A stretch of DNA of 21,252 nucleotides from a virus. The position numbers were made by a program, and so were the translations under genes. Below are positions 14,995 to 20,715 of the stretch, one piece after another; positions within the stretch are counted from its first letter, which is position 1, and the number at the start of each line of letters is the position of its first letter. The notes under the pieces are model-generated. The model was not told where the DNA came from. It saw nothing but the letters and a program-made list of their open reading frames with translations, and made no database searches. The stretch covers positions 1-21,252 of IMG/VR virus record IMGVR_UViG_3300034068_000486; one strand, written 5' to 3'.

Positions 14995-16209
14995 TTAGTG
15001 CCTAGGTGGCGCATAGTTAGCAGTGATACCAAACGGTGCTGTGATATCTTTGCTACCATGCACAACAAACAGCGTGTCGCAATAGTCTGGGTCTCCCCAT
15101 GAACCAAACGGATAGCCATCTGTAAACACTACTAGTTGATGGGGTTGGACGTCATTGTCTTTCATCCATTGCCAAATGCAAGTAAAGTCTGTACCACCAC
15201 CACCTTGGATGTCGTACTCTCCCATGCTTCTACCATCGTCACCTGTAAATGTATCTTCGTTGTAAATGTCTGTATCAAAAGTAACTATACGCACCTTGTA
15301 AGAAGTAAACTGATCCAACGCACCTTGTACCATGCCAAGGAAGTCACTCAACATGCCTTCATCAATGGAACCAGAAGCGTCCAGTGCTACTACAATGTCA
15401 AGTTCCTCACCTGGTAACTGTCCAGGCATAATAGCGCCAGTATGCCAGGCCTTACGATTGGGACGCATCCAAGTGTAGTCGCTTTTAACACTACCACTAA
15501 ACTGAATACGCAACAAGTCTCTCAAGTCCATTACAGGGTTAGTAATATCTTTGACAAGGCGTTGGATGTCTGCTGGAGTATTGCCTGCGCCTGCATTTTT
15601 AGATGCTTGGATCACAGCCTCACGCCATTCATCACGCAATGCTTTACGTTCTTCTTCTGATAACTTCTTGAACTTAGGCTTGCCATTTTTGCCAACCTTG
15701 TCACCGCCCTGTCCACTGCCATCGCCATCTTCACCATCATCGCCGTCACCTTCCATGTCCAGGTGATCATCAAGTGTCATTTTAATAACTGTAGCATTCT
15801 CCATCAAGTCGTCATAGACTTCGTCGGCAGTCTTGCCTTCATACTTGCGGTCGGCCAAGATTGGTACAGTGGTAATTGCGGTGCCAACACTTTCTCGGAT
15901 AAGCATGTTGTTGATAACATAGTCACCTGCCATGTTCCATACTTGTGGTTCACGGTCGCCACGACGTGACATGTGATCAAAGATAATGTGTCCAAGCTCG
16001 TGTCCAAAGCCAAAGATCATTTCACCATCACTTAGTTTGGAAACAAACTCTGCATTGTAGTAGAACTTGCGGCCATCTGTTGCAATAGTCTTGCACCATT
16101 CAACTTCTTCCAGTTTCAGTCGTGCCGCCAAAGGTCCCCAGAAAGGATACTTTAACAGCATAGCAACACGGCTCTTAACTAGTTTATCACGGGCAGGCAG
16201 TTTGGACAT
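14995..16209 (-). CDS. VWA-domain putative metallopeptidase (MoxR partner)
   Basis: 404 residues. The N-terminal part contains a zinc-binding HELGH at 70-74 in GFGHELGHIIFDHM, followed by WNMAGDYVINNML at 91-103. This is the layout of the metallopeptidase-like/DUF2201 family. A low-complexity acidic linker (about 150-172, D/G/E-rich) leads to a C-terminal von Willebrand A domain with the MIDAS motif D277-A-S-G-S281 in IVVALDASGSIDEG, and later a VVFTDG strand. Such proteins act with MoxR AAA+ ATPases in metal insertion or complex remodelling; the ATPase is encoded just upstream. No signal peptide is seen, so it is cytoplasmic. ATG at 16209 has AGGAG at 16219-16223 and its own strong promoter, and a terminator closes the unit. 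Whether it cuts proteins or only binds metal is unknown. Confidence 0.88.
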   Translation of the reverse strand: MSKLPARDKLVKSRVAMLLKYPFWGPLAARLKLEEVEWCKTIATDGRKFYYNAEFVSKLSDGEMIFGFGHELGHIIFDHMSRRGDREPQVWNMAGDYVINNMLIRESVGTAITTVPILADRKYEGKTADEVYDDLMENATVIKMTLDDHLDMEGDGDDGEDGDGSGQGGDKVGKNGKPKFKKLSEEERKALRDEWREAVIQASKNAGAGNTPADIQRLVKDITNPVMDLRDLLRIQFSGSVKSDYTWMRPNRKAWHTGAIMPGQLPGEELDIVVALDASGSIDEGMLSDFLGMVQGALDQFTSYKVRIVTFDTDIYNEDTFTGDDGRSMGEYDIQGGGGTDFTCIWQWMKDNDVQPHQLVVFTDGYPFGSWGDPDYCDTLFVVHGSKDITAPFGITANYAPPRH

Positions 16210-16243
16210 TTTAGGTGGCTCCTATTTGTTTCTGTATGTATCT

Positions 16244-16272
16244 ATTATACTAGATATCTTGGTAATGGTCAA
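16244..16272 (-). promoter_or_regulatory. Sigma70-type promoter for the VWA/metallopeptidase gene
   Basis: On the minus strand TTGACC (16272-16267), a 17-base spacer and TATAAT (16249-16244) form a near-perfect promoter. The predicted start gives a leader of about 28 bases with AGGAGCCACC before the ATG. The -35 lies within the last codons of 16250-16600, whose TAG is the last three bases of the spacer. TATCTA...TAGATA arms (16239-16256) surround the -10 and an AACCGGTT palindrome (16271-16278) overlaps the -35; both could be operator sites. Confidence 0.8.
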
Positions 16273-16600
16273 CCGGTTTTTCATCTTTATCTTTTGGTCC
16301 TGATATATCCCATATCATGGCTATCTGTGGATCTCTAAACCAAATATGTTGCTTTGGCATAAAGTCCCAATCTAACCTCTTTAATCCTTGTTCTCTGGAC
16401 CATCTGGTAACTTCATTAATTGTGGCTCCTTTAGGGTAAGTTCGGACGGACCAACTTTTCCTTTGTTCTCGGAGCCACTCGCTAACATCGGAGGGGGAGG
16501 GTGGTTGGTCCGTCCAGACCTGTTGGGCTTCTGAGCCGTACATTATTTCAAGTACAGCCCAGTCCCTTAACCGTTTACTCGTCGGTGAGTAAGTTGGCAT
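16250..16600 (-). CDS. Hypothetical small protein between moxR-like and VWA genes
   Basis: 116 residues, tryptophan-rich and charged (SEWLREQRKSWSVRTYPK, then GLKRLDWDFMPKQ), with no recognised domain. ATG at 16600 overlaps the end of the MoxR-like gene by 26 bases and has no clear ribosome binding site, so translation would depend on coupling; a start at the internal Met20 is possible. The gene holds a perfect 12-base inverted repeat with a G-rich stretch (plus strand), and its last codons contain the -35 of the next gene's promoter. Coding composition looks real, but expression is uncertain. It may be a third member of the MoxR/VWA module. Confidence 0.6.
   Translation of the reverse strand: MPTYSPTSKRLRDWAVLEIMYGSEAQQVWTDQPPSPSDVSEWLREQRKSWSVRTYPKGATINEVTRWSREQGLKRLDWDFMPKQHIWFRDPQIAMIWDISGPKDKDEKPVDHYQDI
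16444..16515. repeat. Perfect 12-base inverted repeat with G-rich segment
   Basis: GGACGGACCAAC (16444-16455) and GTTGGTCCGTCC (16504-16515) are exact reverse complements separated by 48 bases. The spacer ends in a plus-strand purine tract GGAGGGGGAGGGTGG that, with the right arm, offers several G-runs (a two-layer G-quadruplex candidate). GC content is far above the surroundings. It lies wholly inside the 16250-16600 gene. Confidence 0.85.
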
Positions 16601-17675
16601 AGCGTTTGAAGAACTCTGGGAAGTTAGTCATCTTCTTACGATCAAACACAACCTTGTAGTTCTTCAATACAGTATGAGCACCCATGATAACCATCTCAGG
16701 TTCAAAGTTACTCATCATAAAGCCAAGCCAGTTGTCTGCACTCTTGTTAAAGTCTTCCAACTTACCGCTTCTCTTGCCATCTTCATAACGTGTACGAAGT
16801 TCGTAGCTCAAACTGGTAACTAGTGCGTATGCGGCACTTACCTCTTTGCTTTTGAAAGTGGTAACTTTGCCACTCAGTACATCTGATGGGTCAGGCAAGT
16901 CTGCGGCATGCTTGCGGTGTGCCATAAACTTAATTGCCATACCTTCGCCAACCAAGCCTGCTACCATGTCTGTGTTAGCACTGTCTGGCATGTCGTCATC
17001 AATCATCTCACTTACAAAACTCCATGTACGTGGAGTAGGGAAGGCACGATCGTGTTGAGTAGGCTCAAAGTTGTACAAGTCACCTTTGAACTGTTTTAAA
17101 AAGCCAACCACATGCGGATGGATCTCATTCATAATAGCCCATTGTTCCCAGTCTTCAAAGTCCACTCGGATTTCCAAATGCATGAAGCGGTTGGCCAGTG
17201 GGCTAGGCATACGATAGGTAACACCCTTATCACCCATTCGGTTACCTGCGGCAATTAGAACTACATTGTCTGGCAGGGTGTATTGTCCAACTTTGCGGTT
17301 AAGGATAAGCTGGTAAGCCGCGGCCTGAACAGCAGGAGGAGCAGAGTTAAGCTCATCTAAGAACAAGAAGATAGTGTCGTATTCTTTGGCAAAATCTTTG
17401 CTAGGCAATTCTGAAGGGGTAGCCCACTTCATAGTGTTATCACCTTGACTGTAGTAAGGGACACCTTTAATGTCTGTTGGATCCATAAGAGCCATACGCA
17501 AGTCGACTACAGTAGAGTTAGCAAACTCTGCGGCAACTTGGTTCACCATGTCACTCTTGCCTACGCCAGGAGGTCCCCAGATAAAGACTGGTCGGCGTTT
17601 TGCAACGGCTCGGCGCAGGATAGGTTTGCACTCGCTAATCTTAACGGTGCGGGTTTCGACAGTATTATTTCCCAT
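16575..17675 (-). CDS. MoxR-type AAA+ ATPase
   Basis: 366 residues. Walker A is GPPGVGKS at 34-41; Walker B is IFLFLDELN at 102-110, with the MoxR-like continuation SAPPAVQAAAYQLI. Sensor 1 is in IAAGNRMGDKG at 141-151 and a likely arginine finger is R163 (PLANRFMH). Family members are hexameric ATPases that remodel or activate protein complexes, usually working with a VWA-domain partner such as the gene two positions downstream (compare the RavA/ViaA and MoxR/VWA pairs). It is cytoplasmic. ATG at 17675 has AGGAG at 17683-17687 inside the leader AGGAGCCACC, the same leader as the VWA gene, and a consensus promoter just upstream. Length and motifs are intact. The client complex in a phage is unknown. 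Confidence 0.92.
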   Translation of the reverse strand: MGNNTVETRTVKISECKPILRRAVAKRRPVFIWGPPGVGKSDMVNQVAAEFANSTVVDLRMALMDPTDIKGVPYYSQGDNTMKWATPSELPSKDFAKEYDTIFLFLDELNSAPPAVQAAAYQLILNRKVGQYTLPDNVVLIAAGNRMGDKGVTYRMPSPLANRFMHLEIRVDFEDWEQWAIMNEIHPHVVGFLKQFKGDLYNFEPTQHDRAFPTPRTWSFVSEMIDDDMPDSANTDMVAGLVGEGMAIKFMAHRKHAADLPDPSDVLSGKVTTFKSKEVSAAYALVTSLSYELRTRYEDGKRSGKLEDFNKSADNWLGFMMSNFEPEMVIMGAHTVLKNYKVVFDRKKMTNFPEFFKRYANLLTDE

Positions 17676-17709
17676 TTGGTGGCTCCTACTTAGGGTGTGT
17701 TAAAATTAA

Positions 17710-17738
17710 ATTATAACATAAGATAGGGCATCTGTCAA
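17710..17738 (-). promoter_or_regulatory. Consensus sigma70 promoter for the MoxR-type gene
   Basis: On the minus strand TTGACA (17738-17733), 17 bases and TATAAT (17715-17710) match both hexamers and the ideal spacing exactly. The -35 lies in the loop of a hairpin whose 3' arm ends three bases before the -10. The leader of about 27 bases carries AGGAGCCACC. Confidence 0.88.
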
Positions 17739-17751
17739 CACCCCATCTTAT
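17718..17751 (-). terminator. Hairpin after 17756-18106, overlapping the moxR promoter
   Basis: ATAAGAT-A-GGG (17718-17728) pairs with CCCATCTTAT (17742-17751), giving a 10-pair stem with one bulged base and a 13-base loop. It starts five bases past the stop of the minus-strand gene 17756-18106 and is followed on that strand by a T-rich but interrupted stretch. It is terminator-like for that gene; as DNA it places the moxR -35 in the loop. Confidence 0.5.
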
Positions 17752-17755
17752 CTTT

Positions 17756-18106
17756 TTAGGCAACTGCCTTGGTAACTACAGCAGGCATCACTTGAGCAAC
17801 AAATTCTGACGCATCAATTTGATCCTTGGTCATTGGCACAGGCAGTTCTACAAACTTAACATCTGTACAACCTGCACGTACCAAGGTACGAGTGCGACGC
17901 TTGTCGTTGGTGTAGCGAACTGCACCTTTACCTTTTTTGTCAACTGCATAGCCAACATGGGTGAATGTTTCACCAGCAATAATTGCTTCAACTGCGGCTT
18001 CTACTACAGCAGGTGCCACAACTACCAATTCCATTACACCAGCGGCACGAGCACGAGCGGCACGTTTACGAATAGCGTCGGGGGTTTGAGAAAGAACTTT
18101 AGACAT
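17756..18106 (-). CDS. Hypothetical small protein
   Basis: 116 residues, Ala/Val-rich and more GC-rich than its surroundings; no recognised domain. It begins with a basic helix (IRKRAARARAAGV), then a hydrophobic helix-like section (VVVAPAVVEAAVEAII) that is too polar overall to be a clear membrane anchor, then a strand-rich basic part (YTNDKRRTRTLVRAGC, VKFVELPV). The basic helix could bind nucleic acid. ATG at 18106 has GGAG seven bases upstream, a strong promoter at 18166-18194 and a hairpin at the predicted mRNA 5' end, so high early expression is likely. A hairpin follows its stop. Function is unknown. Confidence 0.75.
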   Translation of the reverse strand: MSKVLSQTPDAIRKRAARARAAGVMELVVVAPAVVEAAVEAIIAGETFTHVGYAVDKKGKGAVRYTNDKRRTRTLVRAGCTDVKFVELPVPMTKDQIDASEFVAQVMPAVVTKAVA

Positions 18107-18139
18107 ATAAAAACTCCAATTTGTGTGTTGAGTAAAACA

Positions 18140-18158
18140 TTGCAGAACCTTTCCGCAA
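18140..18158 (-). promoter_or_regulatory. mRNA 5'-end stem-loop
   Basis: On the minus strand TTGCGGAA-AGG-TTCTGCAA forms an 8-pair stem (one G-U pair) with a 3-base loop. It begins within about three bases of the predicted transcription start of 17756-18106. Stem-loops at the extreme 5' end are known to protect mRNAs from decay; that role here is inference. Confidence 0.55.
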
Positions 18159-18165
18159 TATAGTT

Positions 18166-18194
18166 ATTGTACTATAGATCCAGACGCCTGTCAA
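18166..18194 (-). promoter_or_regulatory. Sigma70-type promoter for 17756-18106
   Basis: On the minus strand TTGACA (18194-18189), a 17-base spacer and TACAAT (18171-18166): a perfect -35, one mismatch in the -10, ideal spacing. The -35 and spacer lie inside the last codons of the 54-residue gene 18172-18336, whose TAG forms the last three spacer bases, exactly as at the 16244-16272 promoter. Confidence 0.82.
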
Positions 18195-18336
18195 CCTCTT
18201 TTTGAGTCTTGGCATGTCGTTTATATGCAACACGACTCTGCTCAACCCGACCTTTAAAAGGGGTATTTGCAGAGTACAGTTCCACACAACGGCGCTTTGA
18301 ACGCTCAAGTTTGATAGTGATAGTATTCCGTTTCAT
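18172..18336 (-). CDS. Small basic protein, 54 residues
   Basis: A short frame from ATG at 18336 to TAG at 18172-18174 encodes a very basic protein (MKRNTITIKLERSKRRCVEL, later YKRHAKTQKEVDRR). Small K/R-rich proteins of similar style occur in marine phages, from memory. A near-perfect promoter ends nine bases before the ATG, so the mRNA would be leaderless or have only two or three leader bases, and no ribosome binding site is possible. The frame at 18099-18308 on the same strand is less convincing because it runs through the next promoter, hairpin and gene start. The protein could bind nucleic acid or be an early host-takeover factor; this is inference. Confidence 0.6.
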   Translation of the reverse strand: MKRNTITIKLERSKRRCVELYSANTPFKGRVEQSRVAYKRHAKTQKEVDRRLDL

Positions 18337-18345
18337 AGTGTTACT

Positions 18346-18374
18346 ATTATATGTGGTCTAGAGCCAAGAGTCAA
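18346..18374 (-). promoter_or_regulatory. Sigma70-type promoter for 18172-18336
   Basis: On the minus strand TTGACT (18374-18369), 17 bases, then TATAAT (18351-18346): a perfect -10, one mismatch in the -35. It is the fourth member of the promoter set at 16.2-18.4 kb and, like the others, has G before TTGAC. It drives the short basic gene with almost no leader. Confidence 0.8.
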
Positions 18375-18422
18375 CCTATTTTTGGTGTTTTTTTGATAAA
18401 AAGTGTTGTATTTTTGCAACTA

Positions 18423-18866
18423 TTAGCGGTTTGCTAGGTCTCTAGCGTGTCTTAGCACTTGACTCATGCGACCAAAGTTTATACTGGCCAATTCTAACAG
18501 TAAATCAACTGGCGTTGTTGCAATGCTGGCCATGCCAAATGCAATTTCGCCCATGTCTGCAAAGTACTTGTCACTAGGCCATCGTGCTTGTTTAAGTTGC
18601 CAAGCATCAATCAGCAAACACTCTTCGCCTACACTGCGGAGGTCAATGCGTTTAGTTAGGCCAGGTTTGTTTTGTGCAGTCAGTAGTTTGATTGCAATTG
18701 GTTCATCCCATATATCAGTGCGTTCAAACGACCGTGCTACAGTATGGACTAGGAATGCTTCAACATCAGGTTGCAAATATGTCTTGCTAACACCTTGCGC
18801 TTCAGATACTAATTCCCAACCTGCTTGAACATACGGTTGCCAATTCTGCATAGAAATATTTACCAT
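18423..18866 (-). CDS. Hypothetical protein
   Basis: About 147 residues from ATG at 18866; an ATG at 18851 (MQNWQPYV) is equally possible, while an upstream ATG at 18929 would reach into the divergent transporter gene. No domain is recognised. The middle reads DEPIAIKLLTAQNKPGLTKR and the C-terminus is helical (PVDLLLELASINFGRM). There is no membrane helix. No clear ribosome binding site is found at any start. It is divergent from the SulP-type gene with 10 to 25 bases between starts, so a shared control region is likely. Another frame of 120 codons lies antisense within it, but the minus frame has the more natural composition. Confidence 0.65.
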   Translation of the reverse strand: MVNISMQNWQPYVQAGWELVSEAQGVSKTYLQPDVEAFLVHTVARSFERTDIWDEPIAIKLLTAQNKPGLTKRIDLRSVGEECLLIDAWQLKQARWPSDKYFADMGEIAFGMASIATTPVDLLLELASINFGRMSQVLRHARDLANR

Positions 18867-18884
18867 AAGTACGTCAATGCAGAA
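18844..18884. promoter_or_regulatory. Inverted repeat at divergent starts
   Basis: TTCTGCAT (18844-18851) and ATGCAGAA (18877-18884) are exact reverse complements 25 bases apart. Each arm contains a possible start codon, so both divergent genes could begin ATG-CAG-AA (Met-Gln-Asn). It may be a dimeric repressor site or a coincidence of coding. Confidence 0.4.
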
Positions 18885-20007
18885 CATATTAAAAAACACT
18901 CTTGCTGGTGTAACAACTAGCCTTGCCATGGTACCTGAGGTAGTTGCGTTTGCATTACTGGCTCATGTTAATCCTTTAGTTGGATTGTATGCGGCTTTCA
19001 TACTAGGATTGATAACTGCCGTGTTTGGTGGCCGCCCTGGACTCATCAGTGGAGGTGCTGGTAGTCTTGCAGTTGTTTCAGTTGCCTTGGTTGTAACACA
19101 TGGTGTCCAATATCTCTTTGCCTGTATCATCCTCATGGGCTTGATCCAAGTTGCATTTGGTGTGTTCAAGCTTGGCAAGTTGATTAAGCTGGTCAGCCCT
19201 GCTGTTATGACAGGGTTTGTAAATGGTCTTGCTCTTGTAATTTTTACAGCACAGTTTCACCAGGTACCTGAATCAGGCACGCCACTTTATACTATGCTTG
19301 GTTTAATTGCTTTGACCATTCTTGGCGTAGTTGTTGGGCCAAAAATTACTAAACACATTCCTGGTAGCTTGTTTGGTATAGTCTTAACCACAGGCGTTGT
19401 ATTGTTGTTTGGACTTGACACACAATTAGTCAAAGATGTTGCTGAAGTATCTGGTGCGTTCCCAACCTTTGCTTGGCCTGATGTGCCAATGACTCTAGAA
19501 ACACTAAAAATTATTGCACCTTACAGTTTTGTTTTAGCAGGCATTGGCTTGATTGAAACATTGTTAACAGCAAACTTAGTTGATAAGACAATTGGGGGCA
19601 TTAACCAGCCTAATAAAGAAAGTATGGCACAAGGTGCAGGTAACGTGCTTACTGGCTTGTTTGGCGGAATGGGTGGTTGTGCCATGATTGGTCAAACAGT
19701 TATTAACTTAGAAGCAGGCGGTCATCAACGTTTAGCAGGTGTAGTTGAGGCTCTGTGTATCTTGGCTTACATTCTATTTGCCAGTGTTGTTATTGAAAAC
19801 ATCCCACTGGCCGCATTAGTAGGAGTTATGTGTGTTGTATGCTATCACACATTTGATTGGAAAAGTCTACAGCTAAAACAAGCAGATGCAGGGGTAATGT
19901 TGGTAGTTACCGCAAGCACGTTTGCTTTTAATTTGGCGTATGCGGTGTTTATTGGTATTATAATTACAGCACTAATGCATTACTGGAAAGAAGTCAGGAA
20001 GATTTAA
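18877..20007 (+). CDS. SulP-family anion transporter lacking a STAS domain
   Basis: 376 residues, almost entirely membrane helices. Family landmarks: VPEVVAFALLA at 19-29 (TM1), GGRPGLISGGAGSLAVVSVA at 51-70 (the TM3 substrate region), GLIETLLTANLVD at 224-236, and FGGMGGCAMIGQTVINL at 262-278 with AGGHQRLAG after it. Relatives (SulP/SLC26) are usually 480-570 residues or longer, with a C-terminal cytoplasmic STAS domain; here the protein ends seven residues after the last helix (MHYWKEVRKI), so STAS is absent without an obvious frameshift. Substrates in the family are sulfate, bicarbonate or other anions; which one cannot be read here. It is the only transporter in the window and a likely auxiliary metabolic gene acting in the host inner membrane. 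No ribosome binding site is evident. Its stop overlaps the convergent gene's stop by three bases. Confidence 0.88.
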   Translation: MQNILKNTLAGVTTSLAMVPEVVAFALLAHVNPLVGLYAAFILGLITAVFGGRPGLISGGAGSLAVVSVALVVTHGVQYLFACIILMGLIQVAFGVFKLGKLIKLVSPAVMTGFVNGLALVIFTAQFHQVPESGTPLYTMLGLIALTILGVVVGPKITKHIPGSLFGIVLTTGVVLLFGLDTQLVKDVAEVSGAFPTFAWPDVPMTLETLKIIAPYSFVLAGIGLIETLLTANLVDKTIGGINQPNKESMAQGAGNVLTGLFGGMGGCAMIGQTVINLEAGGHQRLAGVVEALCILAYILFASVVIENIPLAALVGVMCVVCYHTFDWKSLQLKQADAGVMLVVTASTFAFNLAYAVFIGIIITALMHYWKEVRKI

Positions 20008-20387
20008 CCTTTGCTTAGTGCTTTACGGCTTAGCCCACTAAGCCAAAGAACAATGTCGTCATTTAATAAACGAATTTCCATAGCATCATTTTCCCCAAAG
20101 ATTCGAAAGTAGCCAGCACCGTGGTAGTATGGCCAATCAAGATGTTGTTCTAGGCCTATCAGGTGTCCAGGTTTAGGGCTCCATCCAGCGGGACATTGGT
20201 AAGACCAATACCGAAAGTGTGGTTTCATTAGTTCCCAACCAAATGTAGTTAAGCGAAGACCTTTTTGTCGTCCTGGTTGATAATTTTTAAACACCGTGTA
20301 TGGTGTTATTTTTGTTGCCTCCCATATATGAGGCACTGGATACCGAGCTAGGTACTCAGTTATCTTTGTAGCTAGTTCCTGACTCAT
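20004..20387 (-). CDS. Conserved small marine-phage protein
   Basis: About 127 residues from ATG at 20387 (MSQELATKI); an ATG at 20414 would add nine residues and deepen the overlap with the next gene. The sequence (VFKNYQPGRQKGLRLTTFG, LDWPYYHG, FGENDAMEIRLLNDDIVLWL) matches, from memory, a small family common in T4-like marine phages with no known function. No membrane segment. Its stop shares bases with the stop of the convergent transporter (TTAA at 20004-20007). It overlaps 20356-20667 by 32 bases, so the two are probably coupled. Confidence 0.72.
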   Translation of the reverse strand: MSQELATKITEYLARYPVPHIWEATKITPYTVFKNYQPGRQKGLRLTTFGWELMKPHFRYWSYQCPAGWSPKPGHLIGLEQHLDWPYYHGAGYFRIFGENDAMEIRLLNDDIVLWLSGLSRKALSKG

Positions 20388-20667
20388 TAATTTTGCGGCC
20401 CTGCTTGAGTTCAACTACACAGAAATCTGTAGTTTTGAACATTTTGTTTAAACGATCGGCTAGATTGAATGCATGACCGGGATTGGAAAAACTTACCTTT
20501 TTATATTTTGGTCCAGGATAGCTGACCAAGCTGTTCAAGGTGCGAAGATTTATTGGCTTATCTTTGTAAAATACAGCATAGATTGCATCTGCCGCAAGGA
20601 CTTCTTCACTTTTATAAGTGCGAGGATTTGTATTTGTTAATATAATAGTGGGTTTAGGTCTGCTCAT
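20356..20667 (-). CDS. Conserved small marine-phage protein
   Basis: About 103 residues from ATG at 20667 (MSRPKPTIIL); an ATG at 20682 adds five residues. The core (RTYKSEEVLAADAIYAVFY, VSYPGPKYKKVSFSNPGHAF, NLADRLNKMFKT) resembles, from memory, a family seen in marine phages, of unknown role. The protein is basic and soluble, with two repeated aromatic strands. No strong ribosome binding site; a 6-base inverted repeat sits over the start region. It precedes and overlaps 20004-20387. Confidence 0.72.
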   Translation of the reverse strand: MSRPKPTIILTNTNPRTYKSEEVLAADAIYAVFYKDKPINLRTLNSLVSYPGPKYKKVSFSNPGHAFNLADRLNKMFKTTDFCVVELKQGRKINESGTSYKDN

Positions 20668-20683
20668 ATGCTTATTTAGCATA
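20667..20683. promoter_or_regulatory. Inverted repeat over the start of 20356-20667
   Basis: TATGCT (20667-20672) and AGCATA (20678-20683) are perfect arms around a 5-base A/T centre, covering both candidate start codons (20667 and 20682). It could be an operator or a hairpin that hides the start. It is short, so chance is possible. Confidence 0.35.
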
Positions 20684-20715
20684 AGTGCGTATATAACGAG
20701 CCTATTAAATACCGC

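Noticed and set aside
18099-18308. 69-codon minus-strand frame
   Set aside because: It runs through the 18166-18194 promoter, the 5' hairpin and the start of 17756-18106, has no ribosome binding site, and conflicts with the better basic frame at 18172-18336.
18466-18828. 120-codon plus-strand frame antisense to 18423-18866
   Set aside because: Its product is rich in Ser, Arg and Cys without a hydrophobic core pattern, as expected for a shadow frame; the minus frame has more natural composition.
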